Origin: Puffinus mauretanicus
Taxonomy: Eukaryota; Chordata; Aves; Procellariiformes; Procellariidae
Assembly (NCBI GenBank): GCA_023333565.1
Contig: JAJKFH010002273.1
Location: forward strand, 2,448,586 to 2,512,585
Direction of reading: 5' to 3'
Length of the DNA: 64,000 nt
Of the stretch, positions 53,391 to 63,585 are shown piece by piece; position 1 is the stretch's first letter, and every line of letters starts with the position of its first letter. The notes beneath the pieces were generated by a model, which searched no databases, was not told the DNA's origin, and was given only the letters and a program-made list of their open reading frames with translations. Made by a program: the position numbers and the translations under genes.

Positions 53391-53977
53391 CACCCTGTCC
53401 TGGTTTTGGCTGGGATAGAGTTGATTTTCTTCCTATTAACTGGTATAGTGCTGTGTTTTGGATGTAGTGTGAGAATAATGTTGATGACACACTGATGTTT
53501 TGGTTGTTGCTAGGTATTGTTTACGTTAGTCAAGGACTTTTCATCTTCCCATGCCCTGCCAGATGTGCAGGGGGCTGGGAGGAAGCGTGGCCAGGACGGC
53601 TGGCCCAGCTGGCCAATAGGCTATTCCATACCATATGACGTCATGCTCAGCATATAAGGCTGGGTGAAGAAGAAGGATGGGGGGGCGTTCGGAGTGATGG
53701 CGTTTGTCTTCCCAAGTAACCGTTACGCGTGATGGAGCCCTGCTTTCCTGGTGATGGCTGAACACCTGCCTGCCGATGGAAGTAGTGAATGAATTCCTTG
53801 TTTTGCTTTGCTTGCGTGTGCGGCTTTTGCTTTCCCTATTAAACTGTCTTTATCTCAACCGACGAGTTTTTCTCACTTTTATCCTTCTGATTCTCTCCCC
53901 CATCCCACCCGGCGGGGGGGGTGAGTGAGCGGCTGCGTGGTGCTCAGTGACTGGCTGGGTTAAACCACGACACACCC
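53391..53977 (+). mobile_element. Solo LTR of a bird ERV-L-like retrovirus with 5-bp target duplication
   Basis: The LTR itself is 53396-53972 (577 bp, plus orientation). It starts TGTCCTGG, ends CCACGACA, and is flanked on each side by the identical pentamer CACCC (53391-53395 and 53973-53977), a perfect target-site duplication. No internal retroviral sequence adjoins it, so it is a solo LTR left by recombination between two LTRs. Within it are a CCAAT box (53613-53617), a perfect CRE palindrome TGACGTCA (53636-53643), a TATA box (53653-53657) and an ATTAAA polyadenylation signal (53838-53843), all in the order expected for U3 and R. It shares both ends and core promoter with the 3' LTR at 59.4 kb, which lies in the opposite orientation, but differs in its central segment. 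Confidence 0.95.
53613..53657 (+). promoter_or_regulatory. LTR core promoter: CCAAT, CRE, TATA
   Basis: CCAAT, TGACGTCA and TATAA lie within 45 bp in U3 of the solo LTR. The CRE would bind CREB/ATF-type factors. The same CRE and a TATA-like element exist in the other LTR, so the arrangement was inherited from the virus. Confidence 0.75.
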
Positions 53978-56900
53978 CCAGCTTACTTCAGTAACCTTCA
54001 ACTGGCTCCACAAATTCTCTCCAAACGTGATCAGTCCTAACATCACTTCTGGCTTGCTTTCTCTTTCTGTTCAACCAATTTTCCAAGACGAAGAAAAACA
54101 GTCTTCTTGTGACATTGGAAGAATAAATAATCTATTCAGACCCTGCCTAATTTATGAATTCTACAATTTTTCCCAATTTTCCTGTTCTCTCCTATTTATT
54201 ATTTTCTCAGCATGATGCCTCTGATCTCCACAAAGAACCAATAATGGTTCTTTTTGCAAGTATCTGATCCACTGCTATTTCAACACTGTTTTATGCACGC
54301 TTCTAAAGTATAAGCCTCATTGTTCTTTGCCTAACCATTCTTTGCAATCCTACATTTTCTGCTAAAAGCACCCCAGATCTTAAATATGATTCTAAGATGT
54401 AGAAAGATAACAACACTTTCCTATTCTTGCTAACAGTTGCTCTAGTTACGTGGCTAATTTGTTGTGTGGATAGGAACTGTAGACAAGTTTGGAAACTACA
54501 TTATTTAATATACACTCACTGAGCATTTTGAACACTGATGGAAGTCACTGATTTTACCACGTACCTGTTTTCAATCTTGGCATAACAACCTGTGTCATCT
54601 TCTCGCACAAAACCCACTAAAAGTCTGACTCCTTTCTACTCTGTAATGTCTACTCTTTCAGAACTACCAGACTCAAAAGAAGACCACATCAATTCTCTCT
54701 CTCTCTCTTTTTATTAACCCACCTAGTTCAGCAAACCTTGTGGTGAGAGTGGAACTGTGTAACTCAAGACCTGCATTGCATTCTAGAGGATGCGAATAAG
54801 CAAAAATGCAAGACAACAAAACCAGATACATTTCTCTATTAGCTCTTTGGATCAAAGCACATATTTTTCTCATTCAAATTTTTGCTAGTATTAATGCACA
54901 GTCTGTAGAAGAAAAGATATTCAGAAGTACATACAAAAGTTGTTTTCTACAGTTGCCTACTTTCCTTTTTCAGTGCCCTCCAGAAGAACAACAATACCCA
55001 AGACAATATGGCTGAACATAGTTTAAATAGAAAGTTACTGGAAACTTAATGCAAAAAATCTGAAGTGTGGAAAACAGTCTGGTTTTGTTTGCTAAGTGGC
55101 CTCACACTAAGCTTTTGATCCAGGTGTTGTGGGAATGGAACTGACACATACTACACTTCCAAGATTTTAATGATGCCCAGAGCTTTCATTTTCTTTTACA
55201 CTCTGACAATGGGAAACATGGCCTCTTTATGTAAGACATAAAATCTAATAAAGAAGCCAGCTGTTCCTTCCCTGGTGAAGCCTGCAACTCCAGTCTGAAG
55301 TACAGTAGCATCAGGGTTTTTGAGAAAAAAAGTTGAGTAATTGTATTGTACCTGGACAAGTACAATACACTCGACTCTTCTTTCTTCCTGTTTACATATA
55401 TCAAATACACAGAAAGAAGTTGTATATCTGGCTGGTATAAACTAGCAAAATAATCTAACTGCTTAACAGCTAGCAGGTTTTACATAGTTTCTTGGCTTTC
55501 CCTGTCACAGTACTCTAATGTATATACTTTTCTTCCTAACATCTCTCATAAGTGTCTATTGTAAAAATGCAAACTGACATATGTGTTCTGCCAAATGCTG
55601 GCTACCTAGTGAAAACAGGCAAAGCAAATATTATGCAGTAAGTGTGCTAACTGAGAGGCCCTAGCAACACCACAGGCCAAATTTTGCTCTTGGCAACAAT
55701 AACAAATACTGATATTTTTGAGATCACAATCTCAACAAGAGGATTGCTTGGTTTTCCCATCTTTCTCCTTGCCGTAGTCTGAAAAATTCAAGAGATTGTT
55801 ACAATATCTGTATCACACAGCATTATACTGCAGCTGGTTGTGTGCAGCTGCAGAAATGTTGCCCAGAGTCATGTTGCTCTAACTGCCACCATGGGGACAC
55901 ATCTATGCTCCATGTTTGGAGAACATACATACAAACGGGGGAACCTCCAGCTTCTCTATTTGAATTGCAATCCTTCACCTCAGCTGTGAAGTGGCAGTAA
56001 CAGCAAAGAAATGTTAAAGAAATACACTTTTAACCATTTCTCAGTTATAACTAAGCATGCACATGCTCTTCCTGCAGGTCACCCTTCCAGTGTCTGCCAG
56101 GGTCCCCTCCTGATCCTTCTTGCCAGGGCACAGTCAGCTCCTACATGGCAAGGCTAGGACATAGCCTGGGCTTGAGGGTGAGGATGTCAGTGCAAATTCA
56201 GGTCCAAAGGCCAACTTAAATGTACAGATAGCCCCAGCACTCTTCCCTTGCCTTTACAAGAGCCAAATTAAAACTACATAAATACAGAGAAAGTCCATAT
56301 TTACAAAAATAAAGCCTTGCCAGATTGATATGCCATATAACACAAAATATCATAGTTTAAAATCTTCCATTGGTTGTTTGTGGTATGAAGTAGGGCCTTT
56401 TTTTTTAAATATATATATTCTCATCATTCTTCTATACATGCAGGAAAGACTACCTCAAGAATTGTCTCGACATGGAGTAATCTTATTAAGTGTCTACGTC
56501 CTCAGGAGGACTATTTTGCTATTATCTATATACAATAAAGTAATAGTCAATAGACACTATAATTATGGTATCCAATGGACACTTACCCACTGGACAGAGT
56601 GATTTCAGAAAACAGTTTTTCACATTCATGTACCTTGCTTTGCTGCCCTTTCTCAATCATGTTCATCATCACGAGCTTCCTAGCTTAATATATATAAACA
56701 CCATTGATAACACAAAAATCCAGCAAATTAGTGGCTGAAGAGAGGGTTTCTTTTCTTACCCTTTTTCTTCCCATTCCTTGAGTATGCTATACACTCTTAA
56801 AGACAAAGAATTCCTTTTCCATCGTAATTCTTTCTTCAGGTTTAACCATGAAGATTAAATAAATGCTACAATGCAATTAGTTGAGCAGGTGCTAAATATA

Positions 56901-57122
56901 TCCTGACACTGACACCAAAATATGGCAAGATACATTTTCCCGGGGAAAAGGAGGAATTAGGCTGATTCCACCTTTGTCAACCCAGTCTGCTCTTTGCTGG
57001 ACTCAATACAAAACAAGTTTTCACTGCTATATTGGAAATTCATTTTAATTCTTTTATATTCTAAATTTTAAATAAATACGTTGCAGCAAAAGTGCTGTAG
57101 TAATTTGGTATTATTTACTTAC
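53978..57122. other. Putative intron
   Basis: No gene is supported. A (CT)n run lies at 54694-54710. A minus-strand frame at 55186-55410 has a good acceptor inside it but a phase that does not join to the exon at 57123-57207. A GC-richer patch at about 56.04-56.20 kb shows nothing recognisable. Confidence 0.4.
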
Positions 57123-57207
57123 CTATTGAAGTTATATCAAAGCCAAGCCATTTGCACAGCAGTTCAGATATCCATGTTCGGAATCCATCACCATGTTGGA
57201 AGGACAT
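57123..57207 (-). CDS. Candidate first coding exon of an unidentified minus-strand gene
   Basis: The minus-strand frame starts at ATG (57207) and reads MSFQHGDGFRTWISELLCKW and then LGFDITSI, ending one base into a codon at a consensus donor (AATAG then gtaagt), the best donor seen in the window. The W/L/C pattern suggests two short amphipathic helices, like the start of a small helical domain. Upstream is a strong pyrimidine tract but no AG before the frame, so the segment is either a first coding exon or has an upstream acceptor at about 57239. The context of the ATG is weak. No CpG island or TATA box lies nearby. The family is not recognised. The start phase of the exon at 48872-48922 is compatible. 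Confidence 0.35.
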
Positions 57208-59428
57208 GAAAGAAAAGGGAGAAAAAAGAAAACAGTAAGCTATCTTGCTTGTTTCCTCAAACAAGAAAAGCATTAAAACAAACCTATAAATAACAATCAA
57301 TGTTACATTCTGCCATGAACATGGAATATATTCGTTTAAGCAGGTAACTTCTAATGTTCTTTTTTTTTCCTGTTACCATTCATTACAGCAAGACGGTTGT
57401 TAAAGTAGCTGTTAAAAGAAAATGGTGAATGGTACTTACATTACACATAAATAAAAATTGAACAATCCTGTTATGTTTGATAGCAGGCTACATTCAAACA
57501 GTTTCACAGCATTTTTGTAAATGACTTGAATGCACTCTTTATCTGAATATCAGCAGGCAGAAGGCCAAGATAGAAATTATGCAATGAGAAGGAAATTGAA
57601 CAATTCAGATAAGTTTATGGAAAGCTCACAAATCAGGGCATCTCATTTGGCACCAAATATAGCTGTTATTCATGATGTGCAGCTACAAAAAGGAAAGCTG
57701 TTCTCTGGTATAAAGTGTAGCCACAGCAGTATGAGCTAAAAGAAATGGTTTCTCAATAGAAGACAAAAAGGGCGATATTGCCATAAAAAGATGCTCACAC
57801 TAGGTCATGTATACTCAGCTGAAATCAAACTAACAAGAAACTATGCTGGCGCACCTTTTCCTTTAATGCCTTCAATAAGTATAAGGCATTATACTTCAAT
57901 ACAGTATAATGATCCCAAGCAATAAACTTCACCTCTAAGTCATCCTTTTCAATGCCTACATAAGTATTCTAGTTCCACATCGAACCTGGAAAGGACACAG
58001 ATTTGGAAGGAACATCTCTACAGAGGATTTTCTAAGATCATTTGCTTGGCTGCTAGGAAGCTATAGTGACTACACCAGTTCCCGTACTTGGATTCTGATC
58101 TCTTCCAAGATGTGCCCTGCTCTGTAGATTTGTCAAATTAGATTTCATCTCATAGATATACATGCTAAAAAGCTGTTTTATACAGTAGAGCTGTCATTAG
58201 AAATCATTGTCATTGAACGAGCTTTGGCATTTATCAAATAGCTGACTTTGCCAGACTCTTGCCAAGCCAACATATGAAAGAGAAAGCACCTGCTTTGTTA
58301 AGTCATTCTGCCTATAGTAAGAAGATAGCAACATCACCATTAAATAAACCTTCATTATTCATTTGCACAAGTCAAAATTTATTCACAAGACTGGAGGAAC
58401 ATATAAATCCTCAAATACCGGAAAGTGAGATGAACAGACTATCTCTTATTCTGCATGTAAATATGGACCTTAAAACAACACCTGCGATAAGAAGTTACTT
58501 CACTTCTTGAAGATACCTTTTACATGACAGTGTTTTAGCTCCTTTGCAGCTTATGTATTTCAAACACTCAGCTTATCTAGAGGCCTCTAAGCCTAGACGC
58601 ATGGTAATCCCTTTAGATGTGTCACACAGATACAGGCCGTTTCAATTCATCTAATTGGGGAAATCAAGGGAGAGCCCTTGTATTCATATTGTTGCATTGT
58701 TTGTGTTCAGCTCAGTCTTTACTAATGTGGGCAATACAAACAGAAGGCATTATTAAGCGAAATGCGCTTTGCTCTTCCATGCCTATCAATGTGCCAAATA
58801 TGAGCATACAACCTTGAAGCCGAGGAGTCAACCTTATCTGGAAGGGTCAGGAAAAGAAAATTTCCTTCACTAATCTCACAATTCAGGGATAGCACTGAAG
58901 TAGACACAGGAAAATGTTGTATTCTATTTGTTTCATGGATTGTGGATTTTTCTGTCCTATTCTAATCTATGCATGCCATGATTAATCAATGCATATGATC
59001 AGCTGCTGTACAAAAGTGAAGAATGCTATGATAATATGCTGTTGCTCACAAAAATAGGTTTTTTTTCCTTTCTTTTTTTAAAAAGGAAATAAACGAGCCA
59101 ATAAAACTTGCTTTCACAACCTCCCACTTCTTTGAAAAACAGAAAGAGAAGAAGACAACTTTACCTATACCACTTCTATTTACAATGACATAAATAGGAA
59201 AACACTCGTTATATAACAAAAAAACCAAATAAAACAATTTAATAAGAAAACAGCTGAAGTCAGTGGTGAGGCTTCAGCCCCTCTCGAGTCATGTACATGA
59301 CACTGGAACTGTTTGTTATGGAAATTATTCTACCTATCACAGCCCAAATATTCAGAAAACTCTGGGTGCTTTCCTGAGGACTGGAAGATATATGAAACTG
59401 CCAGCTTAGTGGCTATTGTGTGCACATT
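57208..59428. other. Non-coding flank of the provirus
   Basis: AT-rich, with no repeat I can name and only short random frames (57530-57739, 58259-58510, 58617-58817). The 3' LTR of the provirus starts abruptly at 59429. Confidence 0.5.
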
Positions 59429-59934
59429 TGTCGTGGTTTAACCTGGCAGGCAGCCAAATACCATGCAGCCGCTCACTCACTCCCCCTCCCCCCTCAGCGG
59501 GATGGGGAGAATCGGAAGGGTAAGAGTTAGAAAAACTCATGGGTTGAGATAAAGACAGTTTAATAGAACAGAAAAGGGAAAATAATGATAATAAATAATG
59601 ATAGAATATACAAAATGAGTGATGCACAATGCAATTGCTCACCACCCGCGCTGACCGATAACCAAGTAGCGATCGGTACTTCCTGGATCACGCCTACCGT
59701 TCATATACTGAGCATGACGTCACATGGTATGGCCAGCTGGGCTGGCTGTCCTGATTATGTTCCCTCCCATCTTGTGTACCTAGCTCAGTCAGTAGGCATG
59801 GGAGCTGTCCTTGGACTAGGAGGGCACTTAGCAACAACTGAAAACATCAGTGTGTTATCAACATTCTCCTCATACTAAATCCAAAACACAGCACTAGGAA
59901 GAAATTTAACCCTATCCCAGCCGAAACCGGGACA
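59429..59934 (-). repeat. 3' LTR of the provirus
   Basis: A 506-bp repeat with TG...CA ends (in minus orientation it begins TGTCCCGG and ends CCACGACA). It carries the CRE palindrome TGACGTCA at 59715-59722, a TATA-like element at about 59703-59707 and the polyadenylation signal ATTAAA at 59559-59564 (reverse complement on the plus strand). Compared with the solo LTR at 53.4 kb it has a 12-bp gap near its 5' end and an unrelated segment between the TATA region and the polyadenylation signal. Confidence 0.95.
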
Positions 59935-59936
59935 GT

Positions 59937-59952
59937 ATCCACCCCTTATTCC
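59937..59952 (-). other. Polypurine tract
   Basis: In minus orientation GGAATAAGGGGTGGAT lies immediately before the 3' LTR, in the position of the primer for plus-strand DNA synthesis. It is slightly interrupted by pyrimidines. Confidence 0.6.
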
Positions 59953-60018
59953 ATACCATTTACGTTATGCTTAGGTCTCACATTTTTCGATACATTTCAA
60001 TTAATCACCACTATCTTT

Positions 60019-60102
60019 TTTATATATATACATATATAATACATATACATACATATATACATATAATACATATACATACATATATATACATAAATATATA
60101 CA
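60019..60102. repeat. TA/CATA tandem tract inside the provirus
   Basis: A unit of roughly 27-30 bp built of TATATACATATAATACATA-type sequence occurs about twice and then degenerates into TATA runs. A satellite-like expansion in the 3' non-coding part of the element. Confidence 0.8.
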
Positions 60103-60390
60103 AATGTCCATTGAGTTCATTTAGTCCACAACTTTGGGCTCCGTCCGTCACAACAGTCTTTCAGGGCCAGAGAGATGGTGTGTGTTGTTGGGCTGTTGCA
60201 TCCTGAAACCAGTTCTCATTTTGGTACTGCTGCACTCGTTCAGTTCTATCATCGTTGCACTTTGCTCGGTTTCATCAAAGTTAGTTCATTCTTCGTTAAT
60301 CTGGGTGATTCTCACTGCTATACCATTGATAGCAACCATAGAAATAATGATGTACAATATCATATAACAATTGACATCATAAAATTCAGT

Positions 60391-60891
60391 TCATTGGCTA
60401 TTTTCACCCAAAATCAAATCCCCTTGAGGTACACACCGGACTTGCCCATCCTTTCGCATCACCCACCAAGTGCACCCAGGTCCTTGAGCAAAAGCAATCC
60501 CACGGATGGGTTTTCCCTTGCCAGAGGCAAGAGTAACCCACCAGACTGTCTTCCCCAGCATATTTCTTATGTGCACGACAGGGACTTTATCTCCATCTAC
60601 AGTACATAAGAGTCTTGATTGGGCAGGGCCAGCGCGATTAACAGACCCCCTAGTGTTGACTAACCAGGTGGCTTCTGCTAAATGTGTATCCCAATGCTTG
60701 AATGTCCCACCACCCATTGCCCTCAGTGTTGTCTTTAGCAGCCCGTTGTATCGTTCGATTTTCCCAGGGGCTGGTGCATGGTAGGGGATGTGATAGACCC
60801 ACTCAATGCCATGCTCTTGGGCCCAGGTGTCTATGAGGGTGTTTCGGAAATGAGTCCCGTTGTCTGACTCAATTCTTTCTGGGGTGCCGTG
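60391..60891 (-). pseudogene. Integrase, catalytic end and C-terminal domain
   Basis: This continues the integrase frame after the stop at 60892-60894. It contains the second catalytic aspartate (SDNGTHF) and the catalytic glutamate (GKIERYNG), 35 residues apart, i.e. the D,D35E signature that inserts viral DNA into the host chromosome. The C-terminal part (from about 60717) is rich in W, K and R, as in the DNA-binding domain, and ends at a natural-looking stop at 60391. Only the upstream stop breaks this part; without readthrough it cannot be made as one protein with the first half. Confidence 0.9.
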
Positions 60892-61527
60892 TCACCATAG
60901 GACTTGCTTTTCAAGGCCCAGGATGGTGTTCCGGGCGGTGGCATGGGGCACAAGGTATGTTTCTAGCCAGTCGGTGGTTGCTTCCACCATGGTGAGCACA
61001 TAGCGCTTGCCGTGCCGGGTTTGTGGGAGTGTGGTATAATCAATCTGCCAGGTCTCCCCATATTTGTATTTCAACCATCGTCCTCCATACCAAAGAGGCT
61101 TTACTCGCTTGGCTTGCTTGATTGCAGCGCATGTTTCACATTCATGGATAAGTGCAATAGCGTCCATGGTTAAGTCCACCCCTCGATCACGAGCCCATCT
61201 ATATGTTACAACTCTTCCTTGATGGCCTGAGGCATCATGGGCCCACCGAGCTATAAATAATTCACCCTTATGTTGCCAGTCCAGATCTACCTGAGCCACT
61301 TCAATTCTAGCAGCCTGGTCCACCTGCTGGTTGTTTTGATGTTCCTCAGTGGCCCAACTCTTGGGTACGTGAGCATCTACATGACGTACTTTTACAACCA
61401 GGTTCTCTACTCGGGCAGCAATATCTTGCCACAATGCGGCAGCCCAGATGGGTTTACCTCTGCGCTGCCAGTTGTTCTGCTTCCACTGCTGCAACCACCC
61501 CCACAGGGCATTTGCTACCATCCACTG
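60892..61527 (-). pseudogene. RNase H end and integrase N-terminal half
   Basis: The frame begins just after the stop at 61528-61530 and is open for 211 codons. The first about 70 codons finish RNase H, including the RHVDAH motif. Next comes the integrase HHCC zinc-binding module (WAHDASGH, then HECETC), which helps multimerise the enzyme and bind viral ends. Then comes the core with its first catalytic aspartate (WQIDYT). It ends at an in-frame TGA (60892-60894) inside the integrase core, so the product would be inactive. Confidence 0.92.
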
Positions 61528-63045
61528 CTACCATGAGTCAGTATAGAGATAAAGTACTGGCCATTTTTCTCGTTCAGCAATGTCCAAGGCCAGCTGGATG
61601 GCTTTCACCTCTGCAAACTGGCTCGATTCACCTTCTCCTTCAGCAGTTTCTGCAACTTGGCGTATAGGACTCCATACAGCATCTTCCCACCTCCGATGCT
61701 TTCCCACAAGGCGACAGGACCCATCAGTGAACAGGGCATATTGCTTCTCATTTTCTGGTAGTTTATTATACAGTGGGGCCTCTTCAGCACATGTCACCTC
61801 CTCCTCTGGGGATATTCCGAAATCTTTGCCTTCTGGCCAGTTCGTGATCACCTCCAAGATTCCTGGGCGACTGGGGTTTCCTATTTGGGCCCGTTGTGTG
61901 ATCAGCGCGACCCACTTACTCCACGTAGCATCGGTTGCATGATGTGTAGAGGGGACCCTCCCTTTGAACATCCAGCCCAGCACCGGCAGTCGGGGTGCCA
62001 GGAGGAGCTGTGCTTCAGTACCAACCACTTCCGAAGCAGCTCGAAGCCCTTCATATGCTGCCAATATCTCCTTCTCAGTTGGAGTGTAGCGGGCCTCGGA
62101 TCCTCTGTATCCCCGACTCCAGAACCCTAAGGGTCGACCTCGAGTCTCCCCTGGTGCTTTCTGCCAGAGGCTCCAGGTAGGGCCATTCTCCCCGGCTGTG
62201 GTGTAGAGCACATTCTTTACATCTTGTCCTGCCCGGACTGGCCCAAGGGCTACTGCCTGAACTATCTCCCGTTTAATTTGTTCAAAGGTTTGTTGTTGCT
62301 CAGGGCCCCATTTGAAATCATTCTTCTTCCGAGTGACTTGATAGAGGGGGCTTACAATCAGGCTGTAATCTGGAATAAGCATTCTCCAAAAACCCACAAC
62401 GCCTAAGAAAGCTTGTGTTTCCTTTTTGCTAGTTGGTGGGGACATGGCTGTTATTTTGTTGATCACATCCATTGGGATCTGACGACGTCCATCTTGCCAT
62501 TTTATTCCTAAAAACTGGATCTCCTGTGCAGGTCCCTTGACCTTACTTTGTTTTATGGCAAAACCGGCCTTCAGAAGGATTTGGACTATTCTCTCCCCTT
62601 TCTCAAAAACTTCTTCTGCTGTGTTGCCCCACACGATGATGTCATCAATGTATTGCAGGTGTTCTGGAGCCTCACCCTGTTCCAGTGCGGTGTGGATCAG
62701 TCCATGGCAAATGGTAGGGCTGTGTTTCCACCCCTGGGGCAGTCGGTTCCAGGTGTACTGGACGCCCCTCCAAGTGAAAGCAAACTGTGGCCTGCACTCT
62801 GCCGCCAAAGGGATTGAGAAGAACACATTAGCGATATCAGTTGTGGCGTACCACTTGGCTGCCTTTGACTCCAGTTCGTATTGGAGTTCTAGCATGTCCG
62901 GCACGGCAGCACTCAGTGGCGGCGTGACTTCGTTCAGGCCACGGTAGTCTACTGTTAGTCTCCACTCTCCATTAGACTTTCGCACTGGCCATATGGGACT
63001 GTTAAAGGGTGAGCGAGTCTTGCTGATCACTCCTTGGCTCTCCAG
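61528..63045 (-). pseudogene. Reverse transcriptase and RNase H
   Basis: 505 codons (500 if counted from the ATG at 63030). Residues from that ATG: fingers motif LTVDYRGLN at 25-33; catalytic aspartate D65 in TTDIANVFF; LPQGWKHSPTICHG at 97-110, which is ERV-L-like; and the active site YIDD at 127-130. The connection is followed by RNase H with D436 (FTDGS), E474 and D498 (YTDS). It copies viral RNA to DNA and degrades the template. All visible polymerase catalytic residues are intact. The ATG is unlikely to be a real start, because the frame continues from protease across a TGA at 63046-63048. The frame is closed by TAG at 61528-61530 directly after RNase H residue D498, cutting that domain before its last motif. 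Confidence 0.95.
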
Positions 63046-63585
63046 TCAATGAATCAGCTCATGGATGGGAAGCAGGGAGTCTCGGTTGGTGCGATATTGT
63101 CGCCGGTGCACTGTTGTGGTAGCGATTGGTACCTGCTGTTCTTCAACCCTCAGCAACCCCACAACAGAAGGGTCCTCCGAGAGACCAGGCAAGGTGGACA
63201 GCTGTTTAATTTCCTCTGTCTCCAGGGCAGCTATACCAAAAGCCCACCGGTACCCTTTTGGATCCTTGAAATACCCTCTCCTGAGGTAGTCTATGCCAAG
63301 GATGCACGGAGCCTCTGGGCCAGTCACAATGGGGTGCTTCTGCCACTCATTCCCGGTGAGGCTCACTTCGGCCTCCAACACAGTTAACTCTTGGGATCCC
63401 CCTGTCACTCCAGAAATACAAATGGGTTCTGCCCCTTTATAGCCTGATGGCATCAGGGTACACTGTGCACCAGTGTCTACGAGAGCCTTATACTCCTGTG
63501 GGTCTGATGTGCCAGGCCATCGAATCCACACAGTCCAGTAAACCCGGTTGTCCCTTTCCTCCACCTGGCCGGAGGCAGGGCCCCT
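63046..63585 (-). pseudogene. Retroviral aspartic protease (pro)
   Basis: Counting from the ATG at 63564, the catalytic triad DTG lies at residues 30-32 (ALVDTGAQCTLMPS), and a later ILGID motif corresponds to the conserved ILG of retropepsins. The protease would cut the Gag-Pol polyprotein after assembly and works as a dimer. The frame is continuous with gag upstream across TAG (63586-63588), where the first codons after the stop are open, and with reverse transcriptase downstream across TGA (63046-63048). The domain itself is intact. The TAG may be a functional readthrough stop, as in gammaretroviruses; the TGA is more likely damage. Confidence 0.93.

Larger units (their letters stand above)
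48923..53395. other. Putative intron
   Basis: No firm gene. A plus-strand 146-bp segment at 52242-52387 has a tolerable acceptor and donor and a clean 48-codon frame, treated as a finding. A TA/CA-rich tract occupies 52943-52992 and a GTA/TAA triplet repeat 53261-53286. Confidence 0.4.
59935..60390 (-). other. Provirus 3' non-coding segment without env, with AT microsatellite
   Basis: 456 bp separate the integrase stop from the LTR. No envelope-like frame exists. Part of it (60019-60102) is an AT-rich tandem tract. The rest shows nothing recognisable. Confidence 0.7.

Noticed and set aside
55186..55410. Minus-strand frame with a good acceptor (ctactgtacttcag) and protein-like start
   Set aside because: The phase does not join to the neighbouring candidate exon and no acceptable donor exists before the stop.
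59406..59878. Open frames on both strands within the 3' LTR
   Set aside because: LTR sequence is regulatory; the frames are incidental.
59935..60390. Possible env gene between integrase and LTR
   Set aside because: Only 456 bp, AT-rich with a microsatellite, no signal peptide, cysteine motif or membrane segment.
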